Shown one piece after another: positions 8,337 through 19,600 of a stretch of DNA of 40,389 nt; within the stretch, counting starts at the first letter, position 1; every line of letters starts with the position of its first letter. Source of the DNA: Clostridium gallinarum (GTDB taxonomy: Bacteria; Bacillota; Clostridia; Clostridiales; Clostridiaceae); contig NZ_JACSQZ010000030.1 of NCBI RefSeq assembly GCF_014836325.1, forward strand, positions 1 to 40,389, read 5' to 3'. The notes below the pieces were generated by a model, which made no database searches, was not told the DNA's origin, and saw only the letters and a program-made list of their open reading frames with translations. A program made the translations under genes and the position numbers.

Positions 8337-10964
8337 TTACTTTAATTTTTTAGCTTCTATCGTTATTTTATATAATTCATTCATAGCTTCCATTGGAGTT
8401 AATGACATAATATCTAAATTAGCTATAGTATTAATTAAATTATCTTTCTCAATAGAGCCAAAATCTAATTGATAATTTTCTTCTTTAAAAACACTTTTTT
8501 TATTTTTAGGTTTTTCTTCTTTTTCTGCAGCAACTTCCTTAATTATTTCAACATGATTATCATTATTGCTATTTTCAAGAGAAGATAGTATTTCTTTAGC
8601 TCTGTCAATAACATCCTTTGGCAAACCAGCAAGCTTTGCAACCTCTATCCCGTAAGATTGATCAGCTCCACCCTCTATTATTTTTCTTAAAAAGATTATA
8701 TTATCATCTACTTCTGAGACTGCAACTGAATAATTTTTAACTCCCTCTATATTTCCTTCTAACTTAGTAAGCTCATGATAGTGAGTAGCAAATAAAGTTT
8801 TACATTTAAGATTTTTATTATTAGATATATACTCTATAACAGACCAAGCTATACTAAGACCATCATAAGTTGAAGTTCCTCTACCAACTTCATCTAATAA
8901 AACTAAACTCTTTGAAGTAGCATTTTTTAAAATATTAGATACTTCCCACATTTCTACCATAAAAGTAGACTTACCACCAGCTAAATCATCAGAAGCACCT
9001 ATTCTAGTAAATATCTTATCACAAACTGATATATTAGCTTCTTTTGCAGGAACAAATGATCCTATTTGAGCCATTAATGTAATTAAAGCTACTTGCCTCA
9101 TATAAGTAGACTTACCAGCCATATTAGGACCTGTGATTAATAACAGTCTATTATCTTTAGTGTTAAGTTTTGTATCGTTAGATACAAATTCACCATTACC
9201 AATAACTTTTTCTACTACTGGATGTCTACCTTCTTTTATATCTATAATACCTTCTTCATTTATAGAAGGCTTTACATAATCATTTTCTAAAGCTATTAAT
9301 GCTAGTGTTGATAATGCATCTAAATTCCCTATTATTCTAGCACTTTGTTTAAGTCTTGGAATTTCTTTTTCAATAGCTTCTCTAATTTCAACAAATAAAT
9401 TATATTCTAATGATATTAGTTTTTCTTCAGCACCTAATATCTTATCTTCCATTTCTTTTAACTCTTGAGTGATGAATCTTTCAGCGTTAGCTAAAGTTTG
9501 CTTTCTTATGTATCTTCCTTCTGGTATAGAAGAGTAATTAGCTTTAGATATTTCTATATAATATCCAAATACCTTATTATAACCTACCTTTAAAGATTTA
9601 ATTCCAGTAAACTCTCTTTCTCTATTTTCTAATGCTGCTATCCACTCCTTACCATGAAGCTTAGCTGTTCTTAAACTATCTACTTCTTCATTATATCCAT
9701 CCCTTATTATATTTCCTTCTTTAACAGATATAGATGGATCATCTAATATAGAATTAGATAAAAGAGTTTTAACATCAATTAATTCATCTAATTCGTTAAA
9801 CCACTCTTTTAATATGTTAGAATTTGATTTAGATAAATGAGCCTTTATACCTGGAAGCTTATCTATGGAATTTCTAAGAGAAATTAAATCCTTAGCATTT
9901 ACATTTTTATTAGAAATCTTACCAACTATTCTTTCTATATCATATATTTCTTTAAGTAATAATCTTAAGTCTTCATTAAAGTAACCATTATTAAATAGTT
10001 CTTCTACACCTTCTAGTCTTTTTTCAATTTCTTTTTTCACTATAAGAGGTTCTTCTATCCATTTTCTAATAGCTCTTCCTCCCATAGATGTGGCTGTTTT
10101 ATCTAAAACCCAAATTAAGCTACCTTTTTTTGATTTTTCTTTTAAACTTTCTGTAAGTTCTAGATTTCTTCTAGAATTTCCATCTATAGTCATATAATTT
10201 ACTATATCGTAATATTCTAAAAGATTTATATTAGTTAAATTCATTTTTTGAGTATCATAAATATATTTAAGTAAAGCTCCAGAAACTTTCTTAGATAAAT
10301 CATTTAAATTTACTATGCAAACCTCTGAGAACTTATTAATAAGCTCATCTTCATTACAAATTTCCTTTGATAAATTCCTTTTAGTAATCAAAGCTTGTGA
10401 AACTGTAGATATTTCCTCTAAAATACTCTCATTAATCTTTTCGTCTACTAATATTTCCTTAGGATTAACCTTTGTTATTTCATCTAATAATGTTGATTTA
10501 ATAGAGTTAAAGGATGTAACTTTAAACTCTCCAGTTGATATATCTGATATTGCAACACCAAAACTACCATTTTCCTCAATAATACACATTAAATATGTGT
10601 TTTTATATTCATTGTCTTCAGAGGATTCAATAAAAGTACCTGGCGTAATAACCTTTATAACATCTCTTTTTACAATTCCTTTTGCGACCGATGGATCTTC
10701 TACTTGTTCACCTATAGCAACTTTATATCCCTTATTAACTAATCTTGCTATATATGAAGAGGCTGCATGAAAGGGAATACCACACATTGGAGCTCTTTCT
10801 TCTAATCCACAATCTCTCCCTGTAAGAACAAGTTCTAATTCTCTTGAAGCTATTTTAGCATCTTCAAAGAACATTTCATAAAAATCACCTAATCTAAAAA
10901 ATAAGATACAATCCTTATAATTTTCTTTTATCTCAAAATATTGTCTCATCATTGGAGTTAACAT
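8337..10964 (-). CDS. mutS: DNA mismatch repair protein MutS
   Basis: Mismatch-recognition ATPase that recruits MutL. The Phe-x-Glu mismatch wedge is in GDFYEMF (Phe28, Glu30). Connector, lever and clamp domains follow. The ABC-type ATPase has Walker [10 protein letters not shown] at about 611-619, Walker B in [16 protein letters not shown] and the switch histidine in LFATHYHEL. The length of 875 aa is normal, including the C-terminal tail. GAGG precedes the ATG. It is the first gene of mutS-mutL-miaA-hfq. The leader contains a small AAACCTT/AAGGTTT hairpin (10998-11018). Confidence 0.98.
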   Translation of the reverse strand: MLTPMMRQYFEIKENYKDCILFFRLGDFYEMFFEDAKIASRELELVLTGRDCGLEERAPMCGIPFHAASSYIARLVNKGYKVAIGEQVEDPSVAKGIVKRDVIKVITPGTFIESSEDNEYKNTYLMCIIEENGSFGVAISDISTGEFKVTSFNSIKSTLLDEITKVNPKEILVDEKINESILEEISTVSQALITKRNLSKEICNEDELINKFSEVCIVNLNDLSKKVSGALLKYIYDTQKMNLTNINLLEYYDIVNYMTIDGNSRRNLELTESLKEKSKKGSLIWVLDKTATSMGGRAIRKWIEEPLIVKKEIEKRLEGVEELFNNGYFNEDLRLLLKEIYDIERIVGKISNKNVNAKDLISLRNSIDKLPGIKAHLSKSNSNILKEWFNELDELIDVKTLLSNSILDDPSISVKEGNIIRDGYNEEVDSLRTAKLHGKEWIAALENREREFTGIKSLKVGYNKVFGYYIEISKANYSSIPEGRYIRKQTLANAERFITQELKEMEDKILGAEEKLISLEYNLFVEIREAIEKEIPRLKQSARIIGNLDALSTLALIALENDYVKPSINEEGIIDIKEGRHPVVEKVIGNGEFVSNDTKLNTKDNRLLLITGPNMAGKSTYMRQVALITLMAQIGSFVPAKEANISVCDKIFTRIGASDDLAGGKSTFMVEMWEVSNILKNATSKSLVLLDEVGRGTSTYDGLSIAWSVIEYISNNKNLKCKTLFATHYHELTKLEGNIEGVKNYSVAVSEVDDNIIFLRKIIEGGADQSYGIEVAKLAGLPKDVIDRAKEILSSLENSNNDNHVEIIKEVAAEKEEKPKNKKSVFKEENYQLDFGSIEKDNLINTIANLDIMSLTPMEAMNELYKITIEAKKLK

Positions 10965-11072
10965 ATTCTTTATACCTCACAAATTAAATTTATGTATAAA
11001 CCTTGAAATATAAGGTTTTATGACTATTATACTATAAAGTTAGAACAATAAAAAGTAATAACTTTAACTATA

Positions 11073-11143
11073 AAAAGGATACATACTATATCCATATCTA
11101 CCGCCTAAAATTTAATGGGTAGTAATATAATATATATCCTTTT
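11073..11143. repeat. Nested inverted repeat, possible structured RNA or terminator
   Basis: AAAAGGATA (11073-11081) pairs with TATCCTTTT (11135-11143), enclosing a second stem CTACC (11098-11102) with GGTAG (11118-11122). It lies between mutS and the FliB-like gene and could end the latter on the minus strand. The 53-bp distance between outer arms is long for a simple terminator. The outer arm resembles that of the terminator at 1881-1919. Confidence 0.45.
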
Positions 11144-11186
11144 AAGCTAAAAACTACATAAAAATTCTTATTCATTTATATAATAT

Positions 11187-12347
11187 TTAGCAATTAATTA
11201 AATTTATAATAAAGTTTTCAATTGTAAACTCACTATTAGTCTCAAATAATTCTTGTAAAACTTCTACATTTTCCTCTAAATGTTCTATATCCTTTGAATA
11301 GATATGAGCTATATCCACTATATCTTCATCTAGAAATTCCTTATTTTCAAAATAACGTATTACAGATAATTCTTTAATTATTATAAAGCTAATTAAAGCA
11401 AATTTAACCTTTGCTAATACATCATAATCAAAAACAGCTTTCATAAAGTATCTATATATATAATAAACAAGAATTTGTTCAAACTTATATTCATTTTCTA
11501 TATAATATCTATTAAAATCTATATTAAGAGATGAGTAAATATTAATATCTTCTTCATTTCGCCAAAAGTATCTTAATGAATTTTCTAATCCTAATATATC
11601 ATTTGGTTTTATATGCTTTAAATCTTTAAATGTATTAATAACTTTATAAATATTTAAGTATTTTTCCTCTGATTTATTATTAAACATTTTAAATGAACTA
11701 ATAATATCAGATAAATATTCTTTATTTATATACTTATCCTTAATATCCTTAATTGAATTAATATCATTATTATCTATTTTTTCTTGAACTTCATTTATAA
11801 AGTTAAGTATCAAAGCACATCTATATTTTAAATCTATCTCTCTATCTTGTAATATATTAAAAACAATCTTTCTACACTGCATAAGATTGATATAAATATT
11901 AGGATTTATATCATTATAACTACTAACCTCTTCATCATTCTCTATAAGTTCAAATTCTACTTTATCTTTTCTTCGTAAGATTATTCTAGCTGCTTCGGGA
12001 CAAGATAAAGATATTCCAATCTCACGTAAATTACCAAACTCCTCCAAGTATCTTGGATACTGCCTGCACGTGTAGCATAGTCCATTTGAGCCTAGCTCCT
12101 TATATATATCACATAAATTATTTTCATTTAAAAAAGAACATCTATCACCATTTAGAAGAAATAGATTTTCACCCTCTTCATTTATTATCTTATTTCTTAA
12201 TTCTTCTCCAAAGTTACCTTCAATAGATAAATATTTTTTATAGCTATCATTATCTATAACTATACCCCATCCAGCACAACAAGTATCTTCACACTTATCA
12301 GCTATACATTGAAATTCATTGAAATAATCTGGTGTTCTTACTTTCAT
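11187..12347 (-). CDS. FliB-type lysine-N-methylase homologue
   Basis: Member of the family named after Salmonella FliB, which methylates flagellin lysines. The N-terminus has the Cys pattern Cys14, Cys19, Cys23, Cys24 (CIADKCEDTCCAGW), followed by Cys70, Cys79, Cys91 and Cys94 (CYTCRQYPRY) and Cys116 (LSCPEAAR), consistent with a metal or Fe-S cluster. The start at 12347 gives GTGAGG at proper spacing; frames upstream begin at GTG inside that binding site. A promoter (12384-12412) precedes it. No flagellar gene is in the window, so flagellin need not be the target. The length of 386 aa is typical for clostridial members. Confidence 0.85.
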   Translation of the reverse strand: MKVRTPDYFNEFQCIADKCEDTCCAGWGIVIDNDSYKKYLSIEGNFGEELRNKIINEEGENLFLLNGDRCSFLNENNLCDIYKELGSNGLCYTCRQYPRYLEEFGNLREIGISLSCPEAARIILRRKDKVEFELIENDEEVSSYNDINPNIYINLMQCRKIVFNILQDREIDLKYRCALILNFINEVQEKIDNNDINSIKDIKDKYINKEYLSDIISSFKMFNNKSEEKYLNIYKVINTFKDLKHIKPNDILGLENSLRYFWRNEEDINIYSSLNIDFNRYYIENEYKFEQILVYYIYRYFMKAVFDYDVLAKVKFALISFIIIKELSVIRYFENKEFLDEDIVDIAHIYSKDIEHLEENVEVLQELFETNSEFTIENFIINLINC

Positions 12348-12383
12348 TTTCATCCTCACATTTATTATTAAATTTATATACTA

Positions 12384-12412
12384 ATTTTAATACTGACTTA
12401 AAATGTATTCAA
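12384..12412 (-). promoter_or_regulatory. Promoter of the FliB-like gene
   Basis: Minus strand TTGAAT (12407-12412) and TAAAAT (12384-12389) with a 17-bp spacer. Confidence 0.6.
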
Positions 12413-12426
12413 GTATATATTAGATA

Positions 12427-12466
12427 GAAAATTAAGGAGCTACCACAAAGCAGCTCCTTGATTTTC
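12427..12466 (-). terminator. Terminator of the SNF2 ATPase gene
   Basis: A stem centred on AAGGAGCT (12434-12441) and AGCTCCTT (12452-12459), extended by A/T pairs and one G-U to about 15 bp. Confidence 0.7.
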
Positions 12467-12480
12467 TATACTTATCTTTA

Positions 12481-15400
12481 TTAAATTGAAAATAAGCTTA
12501 TAATATCTTCATCACTTAATGAATTCACATTTGAATTTTCCATACTATTATCTAGTATCTTCTCTATTAGCTTTCTTTTCTCATCTTGTAGCTCTACAAT
12601 TTTTTCTTCTATAGTATTTTTTGAAATTAGTTTTATAACTTCTACTATGTTCTTTTGTCCAAATCTATGTGCTCTATCTGTAGCTTGATCTTCTACTGCC
12701 GGATTCCACCAAGGGTCAAAGTGAATTACTATATCTGCAGAAGTTAAATTTAAACCAGTTCCTCCAGCTTTTAAACTAATTAAGAAGACAGAGTTATTAC
12801 CGTTATTAAACTCATTTATTAGTTGAATTCTCTTCTCTGAAGGAATACTGCCATCTAAATAGCTATAGGATATATTTTCATTTACTAATCTTTTTGAAAT
12901 ATTTCTTAGTACTGATGTAAACTGAGAAAATACAAGTATTTTATGTCCCTCTTCTATTCCTTGATTTAATAACTCTACTAATGAATCTATCTTACCACTG
13001 CTTCCTATATAATCATTTACTAAAACTGATGGATCTAAGCATATTTGTCTTAGTTTTGTTATATATGATAATATTTCAATTTTACTATTCTTTAATTCAT
13101 CATCTTTAACTTTTTTTTCTATTAATTTCTTTGCATAATCAGAATATACATTATATATCTTTTCTTGCTCTTCAGACATAGATACTAAAAGTTTCTTTTC
13201 TATTTTTAAAGGTAATTCCTTTATAACATCCTTTTTATACCTTCTTAAAATAAATGGTTTTATTAATTTATTTAATTCTTCTAGCACTTCATTAGATTCA
13301 TGTAATTTTTTATAATATCTAACACTAAAACTATTTTCATCAAATAAATATTCAGGCATAATAAAATCAAATATTGACCATAATTCCATAACAGAGTTTT
13401 CAATCGGAGTTCCTGTTAAAGCAAATTTTCTATTTGCTTTAACCTTTTTTACTGATGTTGCATTTTGAGAGCTGCTATTTTTTATATATTGTGCTTCGTC
13501 TATAAAACAATAATCAAACTCTATATTTTCATATAAGTCTAAATCTCTTTTTAGTATATTATAGGTTGTTATAATAACATCATAATTTTGTATATTATTT
13601 AATATCTTAACTCTATCATCTTTAGATCCATTAACTACTGCTAATTTAATGCTTGGAGCAAATTTTTCAATTTCACTACTCCAATTATAAATTAAAGAAG
13701 TTGGAGCTACTATTAAAGTTTTAGATGGTAAATTTGATAAAATAAAAGTAATTGCTTGTATAGTTTTACCTAGTCCCATTTCATCCCCTAATATACCACC
13801 AAAACCTAAATAATCCATTGTTTTAAGCCAATTATAACCTTCTTTTTGATATTCTCTTAAACTAGCATTTAGCGTTAATGGTTCCTTAAAGTTAATTTTT
13901 TTTACTTCTTTAAGTTTCTTTTGTATTTTAGTTAATTCATTTTTACCTTTAATATACCTTATACTTTTCTCTTTAATAAAATCATCTATAAATATAGCTT
14001 TATTTTTATTAAATATTATTTTATTATCTTCAAAATCATCATTAACTGATAATACATCTAATAAATTTAAAAAGTTTTTAAGTTCTATTTCTTCGAGATC
14101 TATATATTCACCTGTTTTTAACTTAAAATACTTTAGATTATCCTTAAATGCAAATAATATGTTTTTAATTTCTTCTTTAGGTAGATTATCTATATTAAAA
14201 TTTAATTCAAAATAATCATATTTGCCAGATTGTATTTGACCAACTATATTTTTACTGTTAATTTTCCTAATAATTTTAAAGTTTTCCGAATAAAAAACAT
14301 CACCTATATTTTGAAGCTTATCTATGTCATTTTTAAAGAAATTAAAGATATAGTCATCTCCTAATAATAAATAAAACCTATCTCCAGAAGCTTCAAATCC
14401 TAAAGATCGTAAAGTTGATATAACTTCACCTTCTTTATTTAAATCTCTATAAATAATTTTATCTTTATATTCATGAAAAATATTAAACTCATGAACACCG
14501 TATTTTACTTTTAAAACTAAAGTTATATCTTTATTAATTTTATCAAAATAAAAACAAAAGTTTACATTTTCTTTAACCACTTTATCTCTAATTGACTTAT
14601 TTATATTTACATAATCAGATAAAGTATATAACTTAGGTAGTAAGCTTGATAAAATTCTAAATTCATCATTTTTATCTAATTCTATATAATTACTATCTTT
14701 AAAAGCTTCAAGATAATTTGAAATATCATGACAATAATTAAAACTCGGTAAATAAATGCTACTTCCATATAAAAATACTGTTTTATTTTTATCTAAAGCT
14801 TCTGGAATACCGTCATCTAATGACAATAAATATTCATTACTTAATTCCTTTAAATTAAACTGTAAATTAGGTTTATTATATATTACTTCTGTTTCTACTG
14901 GTCTATAGAAAAAGCCTTCATATAAGTATACTCTATTTTTAGAAACTGTATCAAAGAATTCTCTTATTAAAAAGTCAGGTATTATAAGACTTTTACCATC
15001 TATAAACTTATCTTGACGTCTTACAAAATTTAATTGTAAATCTTCAACAGCTTTTACCTTTTCTATAAATCTAATTATTTTACTTTCTTTTAATCCAAAT
15101 CGCTGCTCTCTTAAATTAAAAGTAAAATCTTTACCATATTTAATAGGTATTTTATTATAAATTGATATTAAAAGCTGATTTATATCCTTAACAACATATA
15201 ATTTGTTTGATGATAAACCCTTTAATCCAACCTTAAATTCCACAGTTAATTTATTTTTTATACCTATTCTACTTACATAAGCCTCCATCTTTATTTCGTC
15301 TTTATTTTCTTCCTGTAATAATAAATCTAAAATATTATCTCTAGCTTTAAAAATAGGTTTATTTTCTAGAGAATCTCCAAATTTTTTAATAATATTATTG

Positions 15401-15729
15401 TCACTGTCTAATTCCTCTAAAAACTTATAATATGTAGCTATTAGATGTTTACAACAATAATTTTCTTTACGAAATTCATTTTTTTCAAAATCTTCGCATG
15501 TACAATATGTAGATACTATAGACTTACTTTTTACCTCTAACTCTATTTCATTATTATATTCGCTATAAAAATCATCTGATAATATAGTAGACTTTATATA
15601 TATTAAACCATCATCAAAATTAAATTTAAAAGAAGAAATTGCATCTTCTTTTAAGATTTTCTTTGCTGATACATCATTTTTACTTGATATATTTTTCTTA
15701 ATTTTTTCTAGTAATTCTTTTTTCAACAT
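12481..15729 (-). CDS. SNF2-family ATPase with SWIM zinc finger
   Basis: Large Swi2/Snf2-type double-stranded DNA translocase. The N-terminal SWIM motif CxC...CxH is present (Cys76, Cys78, Cys93, His95). A long middle region (about 130-610) resembles the bacterial SNF2-associated domain. Helicase motifs include DEMGLGKT (649-656), DEAQ (744-747), LTGTPIENS, and C-terminal GGTGLNLTSADIV with DQATDRAHRFGQ. The start at 15729 is preceded by AGGTGAGGAG. Bacterial proteins of this build are often linked to transcription recycling or DNA repair, but the role is unproven. It stands alone, with a terminator on each side. Confidence 0.9.
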   Translation of the reverse strand: MLKKELLEKIKKNISSKNDVSAKKILKEDAISSFKFNFDDGLIYIKSTILSDDFYSEYNNEIELEVKSKSIVSTYCTCEDFEKNEFRKENYCCKHLIATYYKFLEELDSDNNIIKKFGDSLENKPIFKARDNILDLLLQEENKDEIKMEAYVSRIGIKNKLTVEFKVGLKGLSSNKLYVVKDINQLLISIYNKIPIKYGKDFTFNLREQRFGLKESKIIRFIEKVKAVEDLQLNFVRRQDKFIDGKSLIIPDFLIREFFDTVSKNRVYLYEGFFYRPVETEVIYNKPNLQFNLKELSNEYLLSLDDGIPEALDKNKTVFLYGSSIYLPSFNYCHDISNYLEAFKDSNYIELDKNDEFRILSSLLPKLYTLSDYVNINKSIRDKVVKENVNFCFYFDKINKDITLVLKVKYGVHEFNIFHEYKDKIIYRDLNKEGEVISTLRSLGFEASGDRFYLLLGDDYIFNFFKNDIDKLQNIGDVFYSENFKIIRKINSKNIVGQIQSGKYDYFELNFNIDNLPKEEIKNILFAFKDNLKYFKLKTGEYIDLEEIELKNFLNLLDVLSVNDDFEDNKIIFNKNKAIFIDDFIKEKSIRYIKGKNELTKIQKKLKEVKKINFKEPLTLNASLREYQKEGYNWLKTMDYLGFGGILGDEMGLGKTIQAITFILSNLPSKTLIVAPTSLIYNWSSEIEKFAPSIKLAVVNGSKDDRVKILNNIQNYDVIITTYNILKRDLDLYENIEFDYCFIDEAQYIKNSSSQNATSVKKVKANRKFALTGTPIENSVMELWSIFDFIMPEYLFDENSFSVRYYKKLHESNEVLEELNKLIKPFILRRYKKDVIKELPLKIEKKLLVSMSEEQEKIYNVYSDYAKKLIEKKVKDDELKNSKIEILSYITKLRQICLDPSVLVNDYIGSSGKIDSLVELLNQGIEEGHKILVFSQFTSVLRNISKRLVNENISYSYLDGSIPSEKRIQLINEFNNGNNSVFLISLKAGGTGLNLTSADIVIHFDPWWNPAVEDQATDRAHRFGQKNIVEVIKLISKNTIEEKIVELQDEKRKLIEKILDNSMENSNVNSLSDEDIISLFSI

Positions 15730-15769
15730 ACTCCTCACCTTAAAAACAATATTCTTTTATTATAACAAA

Positions 15770-15793
15770 AAGAAGTGGTTTTATCCACTTCTT
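15770..15793 (-). terminator. Methyltransferase terminator
   Basis: AAGAAGTGG (15770-15778) pairs with CCACTTCTT (15785-15793) over a 6-nt loop; a T-rich tail follows on the minus strand. Confidence 0.8.
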
Positions 15794-15803
15794 AAAATTC
15801 AGC

Positions 15804-16595
15804 TTAAACCGGCTTCTCTCCATAAAAGAAAAGTTTTAAAATCATTATAGATGAATAACTTAAGTTAAAAAAGTCATTATATTCTTTTAAAATACTACTC
15901 ATTCTAGGATCTATTTCTAATGCTTTATCAATATTATATTTAAAGTTTTCTTTCCCTAAGATATCGCTATGATTTATAACTGTTTCAATATTTAAGTTTT
16001 TAAAGTTTAATAATTTCATAAAAGTTAATAAACTTCGCCCTATTTCTCTATTACCATTTAATGAAGATTGAAATTTAGATAAGTTAGAATTTAATTGATT
16101 AATTAAATTATTTTTAGGATAGGTTAATCCCCAGAGTTCACTATCTACATCAATAATAATAACTTTTCCACCTGGTTTTAAAACTCTATATATCTCTTTA
16201 AGAGCTTTAACTGGATCACTTAAATGTTGAAATACAAATCTAGCTATAACTACATCAAAATAATTATCTTTAAGAGAACTTTTGATAATATCATCATTTA
16301 TAAACCTAACTCTATTTCCATAATTATCATTTTTATCATTTAACATTTTATATGCAAAGCTAAGTAAAGCTTCATCATTATCTAAGGATATAATTTCTGT
16401 ATTTTTAAAAGCATCTAATAATACTTTCGTATAGTAGCCTGGACCACTACCAATTTCTAGTAATAATTTGTTATCTTCTACACCTAAGTTTCTTAACATT
16501 TTTATTTCTCTATCAGAACCAAAATATGCTTGTTTTTGTAACCTATATATTTCTCTTTCCAAACCAATTTTTTTATAAATCTCGCTATATGCCAT
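15804..16595 (-). CDS. Class I SAM-dependent methyltransferase
   Basis: Rossmann-fold methyltransferase of the Methyltransf_11/25 type. Motif I is LLLEIGSGPGYY (44-55), the acidic residue after strand 2 is Asp72 in LDNDEAL, and the post-I segments are DVVIARFVFQHLSDP and IYRVLKPGGKVIIIDVD. These resemble ubiquinone/menaquinone or small-molecule methyltransferases, but the substrate cannot be inferred. The length is 263 aa. AGGAGA precedes the ATG. It is flanked by terminators and appears monocistronic. Confidence 0.9.
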   Translation of the reverse strand: MAYSEIYKKIGLEREIYRLQKQAYFGSDREIKMLRNLGVEDNKLLLEIGSGPGYYTKVLLDAFKNTEIISLDNDEALLSFAYKMLNDKNDNYGNRVRFINDDIIKSSLKDNYFDVVIARFVFQHLSDPVKALKEIYRVLKPGGKVIIIDVDSELWGLTYPKNNLINQLNSNLSKFQSSLNGNREIGRSLLTFMKLLNFKNLNIETVINHSDILGKENFKYNIDKALEIDPRMSSILKEYNDFFNLSYSSIMILKLFFYGEKPV

Positions 16596-16660
16596 TGTTT
16601 TCTCCTATGATTATTATTCAATACATTATATACTTTAATTTCTCTTTTGTTCTAAAAACA

Positions 16661-16693
16661 AAATAGACTACCTAATTACTAAGTAGTCTATTT
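16661..16693 (-). terminator. Terminator of the ABC permease operon
   Basis: AAATAGACTAC (16661-16671) pairs with GTAGTCTATTT (16683-16693); TTTTGTTTTT follows on the minus strand. Confidence 0.8.
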
Positions 16694-16698
16694 TAAGA

Positions 16699-19600
16699 TT
16701 AATCAACAGATTTTAATGATTCAACCATCTTTACTTTTTTTAATTTATAATACATAACACTATTGACTAATATAGCAAATATAAGTGTTAGTATTGCTGA
16801 AAATATAAAGCTAGGAAAATCTATATTTCTACCAAACATTATATTATCAATCTCTACAGTTACCATAATAAATCTATGAAGAAATACACCTAATACCTCA
16901 CCAAGTAATATTCCAAATATGGTTAGGAAAATATTTTCTCTATAAATATAAGCAGAAACTTCTTTATCATAAAAACCGAGAACCTTTATTGTTGCAATCT
17001 CTCTTATTCTTTCACTGATATTTACATTTGTAAGATTATATAAAACAACAAATGCTAAAGTTCCAGCTGAAACAATTATTACTATGATAACGTAATTTAA
17101 ACTTTTTATCATGTTATCAAAATTTTCTCTAATACTAGTATTAAATGATACTCCTTTTACAATTGAATTCTCCATTAATTTCATAGAAAAATTACTTTCA
17201 TTTTGTAAACTGTTTGTATTAGCAATAATTGAATTATATATCGGTTCTTTATCAAAAATTTCTTTATAATACTTAGGAGATATATATACATAATTAAAAG
17301 TATAATTCTCTGTTATTCCAGAAACTTTTAAAGAATATTCTTTATTGTTTACTTTTATTTTTACTTCATCTCCAATTTTAACTTTGGATTGCTTTGCAGC
17401 TTTTTCAGATATAATAACTCCATTATCATTTAATTTATATTTATCTTTATTAGTTCTATTAATAAAATTAACAAATTCACTAATTCTAGATATATCCTCA
17501 GGAACTATTATGTTAATATCTTTCTCAGTATTATCACCTTTTATTTTACCATTTTCAGAAGAAATCATAAGAAATTTATCTATTTCTTGTAAAGTATTTA
17601 AGTTATCTTCTAATTCTTTCTTTTCAATATTACTAGCATCTTTATCTATATTTATAGTTAAATCATAATTAAAAACTTTTCCAAATTGTTTATCAACAAT
17701 GGTCTTAATAGAATCCTTTATTCCAAAACCTGTTACTATTAATGCAGTACATCCAGCAATTCCAAAAACGGTCATTAAGAACCTTTTTTTATATCTAAAT
17801 ATATTTCTTACAGTTACTTTACCTATAAAACTCAATTTATTCCATATAAAATCAATTCTTTCAATAAAAATTCTTTTTCCTTCTTTTGGTGCCTTCGGTC
17901 TCATAAGAGTTGAAGGAGTTTCTAATAATTCTTTATAACAAGCTAATACCGAAGATAACGTAGTAACTAAAACAGAAACTAATGTTATCGATAACGCTAT
18001 AGGAACGTTAAATTCTAATTCTACTCTTGGTAATGAATACATTATTCCATAAGCATCAAATACTACTATTGGAAAAATAGTGTATCCAATAATAAGTCCA
18101 AAAATACTTCCTAAGAAGCTTGCTGTAAAGGAGTAAACTATATATTTAGAAGCTATTTTATATTTTGAATATCCAAGTCCTTTTAAAGTACCAATATTTA
18201 TTCTTTGTTCATCTACCATTCTTGTCATTGTAGTTAAGCATACTAGAGCAGCTACTAAAAAGAAAAATAAAGGAAATACCTTAGCTAATTTATCAATACT
18301 ATCTGCATTATTTTTATAATCAACATATGAATATTGACTATTTCTATCTAATACATACCAACTAGGTTCAGCAATAGAATTAATTTCATTTTGTGCATTA
18401 TTTAATTTTGATTCAGCAGATGCAATTTCTTTATTGAACTTCTCTATAGATTCTTCATATTCTAATTTACCTTTTTCTAAATCTATTTTTCCATTTTCCA
18501 ATTCAAGTTTAACATTTTCAAATTGACTCTCTGCCTCTATTTTACCAAGCTCTAACTTTTTCTTATTTTCATCTAATAAGGCTTGAGCATTATTAAGCTC
18601 GCTTTCTTTATTATATATTTCATTTTCAGCATTTGTAATTTTATCCTTTGCTGATTTAATTTGTTCATTTATATAAGTAATACCACTATTTATTTCATTC
18701 CTTGTTTTATATAAAGAATTTAATTCACTTTCAATTAAATCTTTTTGTATTTGAGTTAAATTAGGATCTTTTAGTTCATTTTTCTTTTCATTTATTTTAT
18801 TATCTATGTCATTTTTAGTATTTTCTAATGTGAGTAATGATTCATTAGCTGTTTTTATTATATTTTCTGCATTCTCTTTTTCTTGATTTAATGTCAATTT
18901 AGCTGATTCCAATTGAGATTTACCATTATCTATTTTATATTGGGCTAAAGCTATTTCATTTTCAGATTGAATAATTTGAAGTTTATAATCTGTTTCTTTT
19001 CTTAATAATTCAGCTTCTGCATTTTCAATAGTCTTTTCAGAAGTTTCTATTTGTTTTTTAGCTTCTTTTAGTTTTTCTTCTCCTAAATCTTTTTGCTTAT
19101 TTAATTCAGCTTTACTTTCATTTAGTTTTTTATTAGCTTCATTTAAAATTTCATCGTACCTTAAACTAGCTCTTTCACTTCCTAAAGCTTCTAAATCTAA
19201 TTGAACGTCTTCTACAAGGTCAAAATATTCATCTGAATAACTATTATAGGATTTTGAATCATTTATTGTTAAATAAACTTCAGTATATGCAGGTATTTTA
19301 AAATTATTTATTGGAATTACAATATAACTAGAAACTTTTCCATTACCTATGTTTGATGTACCTTTTTCATATGATAAATAGTATGGAGTTTGTACTTTTC
19401 CAACTATTTCATACTCTATATTTTCTAAACTGTCACTAATTTCATCATTAGTTCCTGATTCCAATTTTATTGTGTCACCAATAGATAAATTTAGATTTTC
19501 TATTTTACTCCACTCTAAAACACATTCATTTTCTTTTTCAGGTAATCTACCTTCAATCAATTTATATTTATTAACGTAATTATCAGTATCTAATGGTATC

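Noticed and set aside
10315..10770. 151-codon open frame on the plus strand inside mutS
   Set aside because: It is antisense to a complete, well-conserved gene, has no ribosome binding site and reads as low-complexity Ser/Ile protein.
5210..10964. mutS-mutL-miaA-hfq as an unusual cluster
   Set aside because: The mutL-miaA-hfq order is known from many bacteria, and mutS-mutL adjacency is normal in Firmicutes.
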